Shown one piece after another: positions 22,805 through 33,689 of a stretch of DNA of 62,156 nucleotides. The notes below the pieces were generated by a model. The model made no database searches. It had not been told where the DNA came from and saw nothing but the letters and a program-made list of their open reading frames with translations. A program made the position numbers and the translations under genes. Source of the stretch: Gammaproteobacteria bacterium (GTDB lineage: Bacteria > Pseudomonadota > Gammaproteobacteria > Steroidobacterales > Steroidobacteraceae); contig VEPJ01000150.1 in NCBI GenBank assembly GCA_012026925.1, positions 1 through 62,156 on the forward strand, given 5' to 3'. Positions within the stretch are counted from its first letter, which is position 1; each line of letters begins with the position of its first letter.

Positions 22805-23740
22805 ATGTGTCGCTCGACTGTCTCCCGCCTGGTGGCACTGCTCGTGCCGATCGTCGCGCTCGCACTGTCCGCCTGCGGGCAGAAGGAAGGCCCGGCGCCG
22901 GCAGCATCCGCTCCGGCCATGCCCGCGCCCACCCCGACGCTCGACCAGCTCAAGGGTGCGACGGTGTCCGGGATATTCGACCAGGCCGTGACTCTCACCG
23001 GCGGCAAGTACGACGGGCCGCCCGCCGAGCCCGGCGCTGCCTCGCATCCGACGGCCATGCTCTGGGAACCGGCGGTCGTGTTCGGCGACATGGACGGCAC
23101 CCCGGGCGACGAAGCGGTCGCGATGCTGAGCTCGAACAGCGGCGGCAGTGGCGAGCTCGTGTACATCGCCATTTTCGGAGTGCGCGACGGCAAGCTCGTC
23201 AACCTCGGCACGGCCGAGGTCGGCGACCGCGTCAAGCTGCAGAGCCTCTGGCTCCAGCAGGGCAAGGCGATCATGGACGTCGTCGAGGCCGGCCCGAACG
23301 ACGCGGCGTGTTGCCCGACGCAACTTGCGCGCAAGACCTATGCATTCGAGGGCGGTGCGCTGAAGCAGACGAAGAGCGAGGTGCTGGGCACCCTGACGAT
23401 CGGCACGCTCGCCGCGAACGAGTGGCAGCTCGTCTCGATCGACGGGCAGCCCCTGCCGGCCGGCGCGAAGCCGCCGGTGATCCACATCGAGGTTTCGGCC
23501 GTGCGGGGCTTCGCCGGATGCAATCGATTCACGGCACCCATCAAGGAGACGGCCCCGGGCGAGATCGACGTCGGGCCGGCGGCGGCGACGAGGATGGCCT
23601 GCGACGCCGCGGCGATGGACCTCGAGCAGAAGTTCCTCGCACACCTCGACAAGGTGAATCGCTACACGTTCCTGGCTGGCCAGCTCGCCCTGTCGTGGAC
23701 CGGCAAGGACGGCAGCGGCACGCTGCTCTTCAGCAAGTAG
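22805..23740 (+). CDS. META/HslJ-domain lipoprotein
   Basis: Lipobox LALSAC; NEWQLVSIDGQPLPAGAKPPVIHIEVSAVRGFAGCNRFTAP typical of META domains. Confidence 0.75.
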   Translation: MCRSTVSRLVALLVPIVALALSACGQKEGPAPAASAPAMPAPTPTLDQLKGATVSGIFDQAVTLTGGKYDGPPAEPGAASHPTAMLWEPAVVFGDMDGTPGDEAVAMLSSNSGGSGELVYIAIFGVRDGKLVNLGTAEVGDRVKLQSLWLQQGKAIMDVVEAGPNDAACCPTQLARKTYAFEGGALKQTKSEVLGTLTIGTLAANEWQLVSIDGQPLPAGAKPPVIHIEVSAVRGFAGCNRFTAPIKETAPGEIDVGPAAATRMACDAAAMDLEQKFLAHLDKVNRYTFLAGQLALSWTGKDGSGTLLFSK

Positions 23741-23752
23741 CCCGATCCGGGT

Positions 23753-23774
23753 GCGGCGGCGGGAGCGCCGCCGC
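23753..23774. terminator. Possible bidirectional intrinsic terminator between convergent genes
   Basis: GCGGCGGC-gggagc-GCCGCCGC perfect 8-bp stem, 6-nt loop, between stops at 23740 (+) and 23780 (-); only a weak T tract. Confidence 0.4.
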
Positions 23775-23779
23775 GCCTT

Positions 23780-25210
23780 TCAGTGCGCGCTGCGCCCCGG
23801 CCGTGCGGTCCTGCGCCGCCGCGCCTTGCGTTGCACGGTCGCCTTCTCGAGTGCGGCGAAAGCGTCCTGCGTGTATCGCGCCAGGCTCTCGACCTCGGGC
23901 AGGGCGGAGCCGTTCGCCGTATACCCCAGGATGACCAGCCCGTCGTACGACATGAGCGTGACGTTGAGCCCGACGCCGACGATCAGCGTCGAGACGGGGA
24001 AAAATGCCTCGAGCTTCGCGCCGTCCAGGTACAGCGTCTCGTCGGGGCCGCGCACGTTCGATACCAGGACGTTGGCTGCCAGCATCCCGAGTCCGAGCCG
24101 CTCCGGTTGCGCGATGACCAGCGTCTCCGTCATTGCAAATGCCAGGACGGCGTAGACGTAGGCCGCGCGCTTTCCGAGGCCCTTGAGCTGCTCCTTGGCC
24201 GTACGCATGCTCGCCATCACCTGCCGCAGCCGCTCGTCGATGGGCGCGGTCACGGCGCCCAACGGCGGGAAGACGGCCGAGACGTTCGTGGTCGCTTTCT
24301 TCACGTCCGGGTCGTGCAGCGAGACGGGGCAGAGCGCGACGAGCGGATGGCCAGGCGGGCGGCCCGCTTCCTTCAGGTATCGGTTGATGCCGGCGTCGAG
24401 GATGGTGAGCGCGACGTCGTTCAGGGTCGCGTCCCATGCGCGGGCGACCGCCTTCATGCGGGCGAGCGGCAGCACCGCGTGCGTGATCGAGCGGGCGTTG
24501 TAGATCGGGTCGTTCATCGGCGTGTGCGGCGCCGTGAACGCGCGCGTTCCCTTCGGCGAGAAGCCGCGCAGCCCCTCGACCGCCTGTTCGAGCACCCTGA
24601 AGGATCCCCGGCCCAGCGAGATCGTCCGCTTCGCGAGCGCCCGCGCCTCGCGCTCGAGCGCGTCGCGCAGGCCCTCGGGCGCGGGTCGCGGCCGATGCCT
24701 GTGCGGCAGCTGCACCGTCGTCCGGATACGGCGGTCGCGCGGGGAGGTGGCGAGCGAATTGCGCAGCATCGCCATGCCGGACTCGCCGTCCACGAGCGAG
24801 TGGTGGACCTTGTGGTAGATCGCGAAACGATCGCCCTCGAGGCCGTCGATCACGTACATCTTCCAGCCCGGGCGATGACGCTCGAGCATCGGCGCGTGGA
24901 GGTCGGCGACCAGCTCGTGCAGCTGCTCGTTCGATCCCGGTGCCGGCAGTGCGAGGTGCAGCACGTGATGGCTCGGGTCGATCGAGTCCACCTCGCGCCA
25001 CTCGGGCAGGCCGACGGCCTTGAAGACGGGGACACGGTTGAACGGCGCTACCGGCTTCGCGCGCCGGTACGCCCCGACGATCTCGCCCGTGATGCGCTCG
25101 CCGCCGCGCTTCGGCTTCTGGAAGATCAGCACGGATCCGACGTGCCGCGGGTTGTCCTGAGTTTCCGTGAGGAAGAACATCAGGTCCAGCATCGGGATCG
25201 TGTTGGGCAT
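23780..25210 (-). CDS. Wax ester synthase / diacylglycerol O-acyltransferase (WS/DGAT)
   Basis: HHxxxDG motif in FAIYHKVHHSLVDGESGMAML; C-terminal NVLVSNVRGPDETLYLDGAKLEAFFPVS. Confidence 0.92.
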   Translation of the reverse strand: MPNTIPMLDLMFFLTETQDNPRHVGSVLIFQKPKRGGERITGEIVGAYRRAKPVAPFNRVPVFKAVGLPEWREVDSIDPSHHVLHLALPAPGSNEQLHELVADLHAPMLERHRPGWKMYVIDGLEGDRFAIYHKVHHSLVDGESGMAMLRNSLATSPRDRRIRTTVQLPHRHRPRPAPEGLRDALEREARALAKRTISLGRGSFRVLEQAVEGLRGFSPKGTRAFTAPHTPMNDPIYNARSITHAVLPLARMKAVARAWDATLNDVALTILDAGINRYLKEAGRPPGHPLVALCPVSLHDPDVKKATTNVSAVFPPLGAVTAPIDERLRQVMASMRTAKEQLKGLGKRAAYVYAVLAFAMTETLVIAQPERLGLGMLAANVLVSNVRGPDETLYLDGAKLEAFFPVSTLIVGVGLNVTLMSYDGLVILGYTANGSALPEVESLARYTQDAFAALEKATVQRKARRRRTARPGRSAH

Positions 25211-25243
25211 GGCCACTTCCCCGGGGATCGCCGTCCCCTTGCA

Positions 25244-26413
<1,170 letters not shown>

Positions 26414-26449
26414 GGGTTCTACCCCTGTGATGTCGGGTTGGATTCGGTA

Positions 26450-27571
26450 TCAGTGGTGGTCGATGGTGACGTCGCTGTCCGCGTAGCTGCAGCATGCGAG
26501 GACGTAGCCTTCCTCGCGCTCACGGTCGCTCAGGCAGTTCGGCTCGCTCGTCACGACGGTGCCGGCGACCTTCTTCACCTTGCACGCCCCGCAGCCGCCC
26601 ATCGTGCAGCTGTAGGGCAGGTCGATGCCGGCCTCGAGGCCGGCCTGCAGGATCGTCTGTCCCGCCCGGGCGGTGACTCGCTTGCCGCTAGCCGCGAACG
26701 TGACCTCGGCCGTGTGATCCGGAATCCTCGTGGTGTTCGCCGTCGCGTAGGCGAAGCGCTCGGTGTGGACGCACTCCCGGCCAATCCCGGCGCCCGCCAG
26801 CGCCGCACACACGCTCTCCATCATCGGCTCGGGGCCGCAGACGTAGCAGGCGTCGGCGCGGGTGTCGCCCAGCGTCTCCAGTACCCGCGTGCCGTCGAGC
26901 GGGCCCGCGAGTCCGGGCCAGCCGGGCGACGCGACATCAACTGCATGGCGCACGACGAGCCGCGGCGCGAACTCGGCCTCGAGCCGGGCGAGGCGCTGGC
27001 GGAAGATGATCTCGGCCTCCGAGCGATTGCCGCACAGGAGCACGACCTGGCTCTGCGGCTCCTCCCGCAGCACGGTCTCGGCCAGGCTTATGAGCGGCGT
27101 GATGCCGACACCGCCCGCGACCATGACCACCTTGCGGGCAGCCGCGGGGTCGGTCGCGATCGTGAAGTGCCCCGTCGCGTCCGTCGCGACCAGCGTGTCG
27201 CCCGTGCGGACGTGGTCGTGCAGGTGGCGCGAGACCACGCCATCCGGCATGCGCTTCACGGTGATCGCCGGGCGCTGGCCCGCGGCCGGAGACGAGGAGA
27301 ACGAGTAGCAGCGGCGATGGGTCGTGCCGCCGGCATCCACGAGCACCGTCAGGTGCTGCCCCGCGCGATAGGTGAGGGGCGCGGTGCCGGCCACGGGCTC
27401 GAGCACGAACGTGCGGGTGTTCGGCGTCTCCTGGACGACCTCGACCACGCGCAACTGGCGCCGCGACTGGTGCGGCTGCGGCGTGCCCCAGCGCGCGCTG
27501 GGCTTGCGGATTTCAAACGTTGGCGCGGGTTCCGAGAACCAGCCCCGGATGAAGGCGGTGGCCGAAGGCAT
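26450..27571 (-). CDS. Ferredoxin reductase with C-terminal 2Fe-2S domain (PaaE/Hcr-like)
   Basis: FAD/NAD-binding YRAGQHLTVL, MVAGGVGITPLISL and plant-type ferredoxin CTMGGCGACKVKK...C. Confidence 0.92.
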   Translation of the reverse strand: MPSATAFIRGWFSEPAPTFEIRKPSARWGTPQPHQSRRQLRVVEVVQETPNTRTFVLEPVAGTAPLTYRAGQHLTVLVDAGGTTHRRCYSFSSSPAAGQRPAITVKRMPDGVVSRHLHDHVRTGDTLVATDATGHFTIATDPAAARKVVMVAGGVGITPLISLAETVLREEPQSQVVLLCGNRSEAEIIFRQRLARLEAEFAPRLVVRHAVDVASPGWPGLAGPLDGTRVLETLGDTRADACYVCGPEPMMESVCAALAGAGIGRECVHTERFAYATANTTRIPDHTAEVTFAASGKRVTARAGQTILQAGLEAGIDLPYSCTMGGCGACKVKKVAGTVVTSEPNCLSDREREEGYVLACCSYADSDVTIDHH

Positions 27572-27589
27572 GGGAGACCATCAGTGATT

Positions 27590-27614
27590 AAGTGTATATA
27601 AACACTATACACTT
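27590..27614. promoter_or_regulatory. Candidate MerR operator/promoter upstream of the ferredoxin reductase
   Basis: Perfect inverted repeat AAGTGTAT-ataaacact-ATACACTT; on the minus strand it contains TATAGT (-10-like). Confidence 0.6.
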
Positions 27615-27650
27615 TCCGCGTGGGCGCGCAAGTCCTGCGGCGGGCGATGC

Positions 27651-28460
27651 TCAGCGCGCAGGATGCTCGGCGCCGTTCCCACCGACTTCGGCCAGGAACT
27701 GCCGGAGCTTCTTGCGGTGCATTGCACTCAGCAGCCGGCCGATGATCGGGGCGGCCTGCTCGACGACGGCGGAGATCTCTTCGACCGGCGCTCCTTCATA
27801 GGCCCGCAGGGCGAGCCGCGCCTCCTTGCGGACGAGTTGCTCCATGGCTGCGTCGTACAGGCGGAATTCCGACGGCGCCACGCCCTTGTCGGGGCCGAGG
27901 CCGGCCTCCTTGAACTGCGCCCAGCACTCGAGGATCACGGCGTCGTCTTCCGAAAGCCTGCCGTGGTCCGCGCGCCCGTGGACGCTGATCAGCCCGGCTT
28001 CCGTGAGATCGCGAAGCTCGTGCCGTGGCACGCGCGACGGGACGAAGTCCGAGACCGCGACCGAAGGACTCTGCTGCGCATGGACCCATCCGCCGAGCGA
28101 ACCGCGCACGCGGCGCACCAGGTCTTCCTGCTCGGGCGTGAAATGCTCGTCGGCCGTGTCGTCGAGCACGGCCCGGATCGCCTTCAACGGCAGGAACTGG
28201 CGTTCCTGGAGCTCCCGGATGCGCCTCAGGCGCTCGAGGTGCTCGAGCGTGTAGAGGGCCGTGTTGCGGCCGGTCTTGACGGCCTTCGGCAGCAGCCCCT
28301 GGTGGATGTAGAAGTGGATCGTCTCGCGGGGCAGTCCGCTTTCACGGACGAGGTCTCGCATCCGCAGCGTCGCCTCCGCCGCGATCGCAGGCGACGGCGG
28401 CGGCTGCGTTTCGCCGGCACGGGCCCGGCTCGAGCGGCGTCTGGCGGCGGTGGCTTTCAT
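27651..28460 (-). CDS. MerR family transcriptional regulator
   Basis: RMRDLVRESGLPRETIHFYIHQGLLPKAVKTGRNTALYTLEHLERLRRIRELQ MerR winged-helix N-terminus; start could also be GTG at 28472. Confidence 0.9.
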   Translation of the reverse strand: MKATAARRRSSRARAGETQPPPSPAIAAEATLRMRDLVRESGLPRETIHFYIHQGLLPKAVKTGRNTALYTLEHLERLRRIRELQERQFLPLKAIRAVLDDTADEHFTPEQEDLVRRVRGSLGGWVHAQQSPSVAVSDFVPSRVPRHELRDLTEAGLISVHGRADHGRLSEDDAVILECWAQFKEAGLGPDKGVAPSEFRLYDAAMEQLVRKEARLALRAYEGAPVEEISAVVEQAAPIIGRLLSAMHRKKLRQFLAEVGGNGAEHPAR

Positions 28461-28484
28461 GTCAAGTGACACTATACACTTGAC
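28461..28484. promoter_or_regulatory. Candidate autoregulatory operator/promoter of the MerR gene
   Basis: Perfect inverted repeat GTCAAGTG-acactata-CACTTGAC abutting the ATG; shares 13-bp AAGTGTATAGTGT (minus strand) with the site at 27590-27614. Confidence 0.6.
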
Positions 28485-28507
28485 GCCAGCGCGCCGCGAT
28501 CCGACGG

Positions 28508-29287
28508 TCAGCCGCTCTGCTCCTTGCCGCGCGACATCACGGCCTCGCGCGTGGCGGCAAAGCCCGCTCGATCCATGCGGCGGGTGGCGGCCTGGCTCAG
28601 CCAGCCCTCGATCGCGAGACCTTCCGCGAGTGTCGTCTGCAGGCCGTCCGTGATGGCCTGGCGGACGTCCTTGAGCGTCGCCCGGTCGCAGCCCGCGATT
28701 TCCGCGGCGAGCTTCTGGCAGTACGGCACGAGTTCGGCCGGCGGCAGGACGTCGAGCACGAGCCCCCAGGACTTCGCGGTCGCGGCGTCGATGAAGTTGC
28801 CCGTGTAGCTCATGTACCGGGCCCGGAGCGGGCCGATCAGCCGCGGCAGGAGCTGCGACATGCCCCAGCCCGGCACGATGCCCACGCGCGCGTGGGTATC
28901 GGCGAACTTCGCGTTCGTCGACGCGACGAGAATGTCGCAGTTGATCGCGAGTTCCATGCCGCCCGTGATCGCGAACCCGTTCACCGCCGCGATCGTGGGC
29001 TTGCCGATCTCGCGGATCGCGCGGTGCATCGGAGCGTTCGGCCCCAGTTCGTCGACGGTGAGCGGGGCCGTCTCGAGCTCCTTGAGGTCCACGCCGGCGG
29101 TGAAGGCCTTCTCGCCCGCCCCGGTCACGATGACGACCGCCACTGCGTCGTCCGCGGCCAGTTCGTCCAGCGTGGCGACCAGTCGTCGCCGCAGTTCCGC
29201 GGACAGCGCGTTCATCTGGCGCGGGCGGTTCAGGGTCAGGGTCGCGACGCCGTCGCGGATGTCCTTCAGGAGGATGTCTTCGGTCAT
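28508..29287 (-). CDS. Enoyl-CoA hydratase/isomerase family protein
   Basis: VATLTLNRPRQMNALSAELR, KAFTAGVDLKEL, KPTIAAVNGFAITGGMELAINCDILVAS. Confidence 0.93.
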   Translation of the reverse strand: MTEDILLKDIRDGVATLTLNRPRQMNALSAELRRRLVATLDELAADDAVAVVIVTGAGEKAFTAGVDLKELETAPLTVDELGPNAPMHRAIREIGKPTIAAVNGFAITGGMELAINCDILVASTNAKFADTHARVGIVPGWGMSQLLPRLIGPLRARYMSYTGNFIDAATAKSWGLVLDVLPPAELVPYCQKLAAEIAGCDRATLKDVRQAITDGLQTTLAEGLAIEGWLSQAATRRMDRAGFAATREAVMSRGKEQSG

Positions 29288-29378
29288 GTCACGGGTCTCC
29301 GGCTCGACAAGCCCGGGCGACGGATTCATGCTTGGCCGGGCTCGCCAGCATGGATCCAGCGACCAGGGGGATTGAGAG

Positions 29379-30425
29379 ATGTCGAGCTTGAACCGTTACA
29401 CGTCGCCCGTCGAGCCGGTCGAGTGGCAGGTGCCGCAATCGTTCTCGACCACCTTCCGCTGGGAGTACGACGACGGCCGCGAGAAGCTGCTCAGTCTCTA
29501 CGAGAAGGGCAAGAAGCTGCAGTGGAACGCGTCTGACCGCATCGACTGGTCGCAGGACCTCGATCCGGAGAATCCGTCCGGGCTGCCCGACGAGATGATC
29601 GCGATCTACGGATCCGACGTCTGGAACCGCCTCAACGACAAGGAACGCACCCGGCTGCGTCACCACATGCAGGCGTGGCAGCTCTCGCAGTTCCTGCACG
29701 GCGAGCAGGGGGCGCTCGTCTGCACGGCGAAGATCGTCCAGCAGGTGCCGGGCGTGGATGCCAAGTTCTACGCGGCCACGCAGGTCGTGGACGAGGCGCG
29801 GCACGTCGAGGCGTATTCGCGCCTGCTGCACGAGAAGTTCGAGCTGCTGTACCCGGTCAACCCGTACCTCAAGACGCTGCTCGACGACACGCTGCGCGAC
29901 TCGCGCTGGGACTTCACCTACCTCGGCATGCAGGTGCTGATCGAGGGCCTGGCGCTCGCCGCGTTCGGCGTCATCCGTGACTACGCGCGCAATCCGCTGG
30001 CGCGGTCGGTCACCGCCTACGTGATGCAGGACGAGGCCCGGCACGTCGCGTTCGGCCGCCTCGCGCTGCGCGATTACTACCCGCACCTGACCGACAAGGA
30101 ACGGGACGAGCGCGAGGAGTTCGTGGTCGAGGGCTGCTACCTCATGCGCGACCGCTTCCTCGGCGACGAGGTGTGGGAAACGCTCGGCCTGCCGGTCGCC
30201 GAGTGCAAGGCGTGGGTGGACAACTCGGAGCTGATGAAGATCTACCGCGCCGCCCTGTTCAGCCGCATCGTGCCCACCATCAAGGACATCGGCCTGTGGG
30301 GGCCGCGCGTGCGCAAGGCCTACGCCGACATGGGCATCCTCGGCTTCGCCGATGCGGATCTCGACGTGCTGTCCAGCAACGACGAGCGCATCGCGGTAGA
30401 GCTCGACGGCCGGCTCTCCCCGTAG
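29379..30425 (+). CDS. Ferritin-like diiron protein (putative diiron oxygenase), paralogue 2
   Basis: LHGEQGALVCT, ATQVVDEARHVEAY, QVLIEGLALAAF, YVMQDEARHVAFG: clear paralogue of 25244-26413. Confidence 0.82.
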   Translation: MSSLNRYTSPVEPVEWQVPQSFSTTFRWEYDDGREKLLSLYEKGKKLQWNASDRIDWSQDLDPENPSGLPDEMIAIYGSDVWNRLNDKERTRLRHHMQAWQLSQFLHGEQGALVCTAKIVQQVPGVDAKFYAATQVVDEARHVEAYSRLLHEKFELLYPVNPYLKTLLDDTLRDSRWDFTYLGMQVLIEGLALAAFGVIRDYARNPLARSVTAYVMQDEARHVAFGRLALRDYYPHLTDKERDEREEFVVEGCYLMRDRFLGDEVWETLGLPVAECKAWVDNSELMKIYRAALFSRIVPTIKDIGLWGPRVRKAYADMGILGFADADLDVLSSNDERIAVELDGRLSP

Positions 30426-30485
30426 GCGGGCGAGAGGAATAGACTGCGAGTATCGCGCCGATCTCCGGCGCCTGGAGTGACACGA

Positions 30486-30953
30486 ATGCGCATCGAGAAG
30501 GGTTCGCTGTTCGGCTTCGGACTGGCCGCCGTCGTTCTCTCCTCCGGCATCGCGCTGGCCCAGGTCCAGCCCGCGGCCGCGGGAGACAAGTGGTATTCGG
30601 TTGCCCTGTCCGACAACGTGGAAGCGTTCGTCAACACGAACTCGATCAGGCTCGTCGGGACGACGGTCGAACTCCGCGCCAAGGAGAACTTCATGGCGCC
30701 GAAGCCGGCCGCGAGCAAGGGGAAGACCTTCCTGTCCACGCGCACCGTCTATCGCCTGAACTGCGCCGAGCGCAAGATCGCCATGTCGGAGACCAGGGCC
30801 TACTCGGGCAAGGATCTCCAGGGCGAGGAAGTGCAGAAGGCGTCGCGCAACGAAAGGAACCTCGTCTGGATGGACGCGCCGCGCGCGACGGTGTTCGGCG
30901 AGATCCTCGACTACGGTTGCAAGCACGCGCCCGCGGCCGCGCCGGGAGGCTGA
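30486..30953 (+). CDS. Exported protein, surface-adhesin-E-like domain
   Basis: Signal peptide GSLFGFGLAAVVLSSGIALAQ; WYSVALSDNVEAFVNTNSIRLVGTTVELRAKENFM...YRLNCAERKIAMSETRAYS. Confidence 0.5.
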   Translation: MRIEKGSLFGFGLAAVVLSSGIALAQVQPAAAGDKWYSVALSDNVEAFVNTNSIRLVGTTVELRAKENFMAPKPAASKGKTFLSTRTVYRLNCAERKIAMSETRAYSGKDLQGEEVQKASRNERNLVWMDAPRATVFGEILDYGCKHAPAAAPGG

Positions 30954-31045
30954 GCATCCCGGGCGGGCAGGGCCGGTGCCGGTGTCGAAGGAGGCGAAGG
31001 GCCGAATCGCCAGTTCCTGAACAACAAGCCGAAGGGGGACGACAC

Positions 31046-31489
31046 ATGGACGACTCGAGGAACCGCAACATGAAGGTAGCCGTCGTGGTGGCAGCCGCGT
31101 GCATGGCCCTGACCAGCTGTGCGAATGGCCCGGGCCGGGCGGACGCGGCCTGTGCCGACCGGAAGAACGAGCAGCACAAGCTCACGATCGTGCTCAAGGA
31201 TGGCAAGCCGGAAAAGGTGGAGAAGCAGGACGGGAAGTCGGACGAACTTCACGCGTGCCCGGGTGACGACATCCGCTGGAAGCTGAAGGACGATGGGTTC
31301 GAGATCCAGTTCGTGGGCAGGGACCCGTTCGATTGGGGAAGCGCAAGCCACAAGGCGAAACCGATCGACAAGGGGGTGTGGGCGCTCAGCGACGTCGTCA
31401 GCTCCAACGCTCCCCGGGGCGTGCCGCTGAAATACTCCGTGACGGTCCGAGGCAACACGCTCGACCCGAAGATCATCGTCGACAACTGA
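31046..31489 (+). CDS. Hypothetical lipoprotein
   Basis: Lipobox CMALTSC; conserved-looking C-terminal beta-rich segment; no family recognised. Confidence 0.6.
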   Translation: MDDSRNRNMKVAVVVAAACMALTSCANGPGRADAACADRKNEQHKLTIVLKDGKPEKVEKQDGKSDELHACPGDDIRWKLKDDGFEIQFVGRDPFDWGSASHKAKPIDKGVWALSDVVSSNAPRGVPLKYSVTVRGNTLDPKIIVDN

Positions 31490-31512
31490 CGGCCAGTCGT
31501 CGCCGGGACTGG

Positions 31513-32724
31513 CTACTGGACGGCCCTTTCGGCGGCGAGCGAGTCGATCTCCTCGCTGCCGAGGCCGAGCCTCGCCAGAACGTCGCGAGTGTGCTCGCCG
31601 ATCGCGGGCAGTGACCCGCCCTGGTTCGGCCTTGCGCCGTCGAGTTCGACGGGCAACAGCGGCAGGCGGGTCCGGGTGCCGTCGGTGAGCGTGACGTCCC
31701 CGAGTCCGCCGCTTGCGAGCAGGTGCGGATCGTCGAACATGTCCTCGGGCCTGCCGATCGGCGCGAACGGCAGACCGGTGCGCTCGAGCTTCGCGACGAG
31801 GTCGGACTTCGTGTATGCCTTGAAGAGCGCGCGTACCTGCGGCAGCAGCGCATCCCGCGCGAGCACCCGCTGCGAGTTGGTCTTGTAGTCGGGGTTCGCG
31901 CCGAGCTCGTGCAGCTCGAACGCGGCGCAGAACTTTTCCCACAGCGAATCGGACACCACGCCGACGAACACCTGCTCGCCGTCCTGCGTTTCGAAAACGT
32001 CGTAGATCGCCCAGGCGGAAATGCGCACCGGCATCGGCTTCGCGGCCTGTCCAGTGACGGCCTTCTGTGCCATGTGCTGGCCGACGAGGTAGACGGTCGT
32101 CTCGAAGAGCGAGCTCGCGACCTTGCGGCCGTGCCCCGTGCGATGCCGCTCCTCGAGCGCCGCGAGGACGCCGATCACGCCGAACATCCCGCCGGTGACG
32201 TCGATGACGGAGCTGCCCGCGCGCAACGGCCGGCCCGGCGGCCCCGTCATGTACGCGAGGCCTCCCATCATCTGCGCGACCTCGTCGAGTGCCGTGCGGT
32301 GCTCGTACGGGCCGGAGAGGAAGCCCTTCTCCGAGCAATAGATCAGCCTCGGGTTCCGCGCGGCCAGCGTCTCGTACCCCAGGCCGAGCTTGTCCATGGT
32401 GCCGGCGCGGAAGTTCTCGACGACGACGTCGGCGCTCGCGGCCAGCTTCCGGGCGATCTCGAGGCCGCGCGGATCCTTGAGGTTGAGGCACACGCTCTTC
32501 TTGTTGCGGTTGTACATCGAGAAGTAGCCCGCGCCGGACCCGAGCAGCTGCCGCGTCGCGTCGCCGCCGACCGGCTCGACCTTGATCACCTCGGCGCCGA
32601 GCTCGACGAGGATCGCGCCGACCGCGGGTCCCATCACCATGTGCGTGAACTCGACAACCCGCAGCCCGTGCAGGGGCGCCGGCGACGAATCGGCTGCGGA
32701 TCCTGTCTCGACTCGATCGCTCAT
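31513..32724 (-). CDS. CaiB/BaiF family CoA-transferase
   Basis: GLRVVEFTHMVMGPAVGAILVELGAEVIKVEPVGGDATR, NRNKKSVCLNLKDPRG, ADVVVENFRAGTMDKLGLGYE. Confidence 0.93.
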   Translation of the reverse strand: MSDRVETGSAADSSPAPLHGLRVVEFTHMVMGPAVGAILVELGAEVIKVEPVGGDATRQLLGSGAGYFSMYNRNKKSVCLNLKDPRGLEIARKLAASADVVVENFRAGTMDKLGLGYETLAARNPRLIYCSEKGFLSGPYEHRTALDEVAQMMGGLAYMTGPPGRPLRAGSSVIDVTGGMFGVIGVLAALEERHRTGHGRKVASSLFETTVYLVGQHMAQKAVTGQAAKPMPVRISAWAIYDVFETQDGEQVFVGVVSDSLWEKFCAAFELHELGANPDYKTNSQRVLARDALLPQVRALFKAYTKSDLVAKLERTGLPFAPIGRPEDMFDDPHLLASGGLGDVTLTDGTRTRLPLLPVELDGARPNQGGSLPAIGEHTRDVLARLGLGSEEIDSLAAERAVQ

Positions 32725-33668
32725 GCACTCGCTCCGGGGGAAGTCGCCGGCCGGAACCCCAGTGGCAAGCCAGCCGCCGGCGTAAAACCGTGGATTTCCT
32801 CGCCCGGCACCGCGGACCGCAGGATCTCGCGGACCGCCAGCAACCGGGGCAGGTCGATGCCGGTCCGGATGCCCATGGCCTCGAGCATGAAGACGAGGTC
32901 CTCGGTGACGATGTTGCCCGACGCCCCCGGGGCGAACGGGCATCCGCCGAGACCGCCGAGCGAGCTGTCGAACGTCGTGATGCCGACCTCGAGGCCCGCA
33001 AGCACGTTGGCGAGGCCGAGGCCGCGCGTATTGTGCAGGTGCAGGCCCGAGAGCGCGTGATCGCCCACGGCGCCCCGCACGCGCCTCACGAGATCCTTGA
33101 CCTGCGCCGGATTCGCGTAGCCCGTCGTGTCGGACAGCCCGACCTCGTCGCAACCCGCTTCCATGAGCGACTCCGCGAGGCGGACGACCCTGTCCGCGGG
33201 GACGTCGCCCTCCAGCGTGCAGCCGAATGCCGTCGAGAGGCCGCCTTCGAATCTTGGCCGCTGCCCCGCAGGCAGCGAGCGGAGCAGCGCGACGATGCCC
33301 CGTACCTCGTCGAGCATCTGCGCGTGCGTGCGACGTACGTTCTTCAGGCTGTGGGTCTCCGATGCGGAAAGCGGGATCGTGATCTTGTGTGCGCCCGCCT
33401 GCACCGCGGCCTCGGCTCCCTTGAGGTTCGGCACCAGCACGGCGACGGCAAGGCCCGGGATCGTCCGCGCGTGGGCGACGACTTCCGCGGTGTCCGCGAG
33501 CTGGGGCAGCAGTTTCGCCGGCACGAAGCTCCCGACCTCGATTTCCCGCACGCCCGCGGCCGCTTCGGCGTCGATCCAGGCCTTCTTCGACTCGAGCGGC
33601 ATGATGGACCGGATGCTCTGCAGCCCGTCGCGCGGACCCACTTCGCTCACGAGGATTTCACCGGTCAT
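32721..33668 (-). CDS. Hydroxymethylglutaryl-CoA lyase family protein
   Basis: VSEVGPRDGLQ, SFVPAKLLPQLADTAEV, GLHLHNTRGLGLANVLAGLEVGITTFDSSLGGLGGCPFAPGASGNIVTEDLVFML. Confidence 0.93.
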   Translation of the reverse strand: MTGEILVSEVGPRDGLQSIRSIMPLESKKAWIDAEAAAGVREIEVGSFVPAKLLPQLADTAEVVAHARTIPGLAVAVLVPNLKGAEAAVQAGAHKITIPLSASETHSLKNVRRTHAQMLDEVRGIVALLRSLPAGQRPRFEGGLSTAFGCTLEGDVPADRVVRLAESLMEAGCDEVGLSDTTGYANPAQVKDLVRRVRGAVGDHALSGLHLHNTRGLGLANVLAGLEVGITTFDSSLGGLGGCPFAPGASGNIVTEDLVFMLEAMGIRTGIDLPRLLAVREILRSAVPGEEIHGFTPAAGLPLGFRPATSPGASA

Positions 33669-33689
33669 GTCGATGCTCCGCCCGCGGGA

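Noticed and set aside
29300-29378. Imperfect inverted repeat ATGCTtGG...CCAGCAT between the enoyl-CoA hydratase and diiron paralogue 2
   Set aside because: Needs a bulge, is not shared with the MerR operators, and is within what chance gives in GC-rich DNA.
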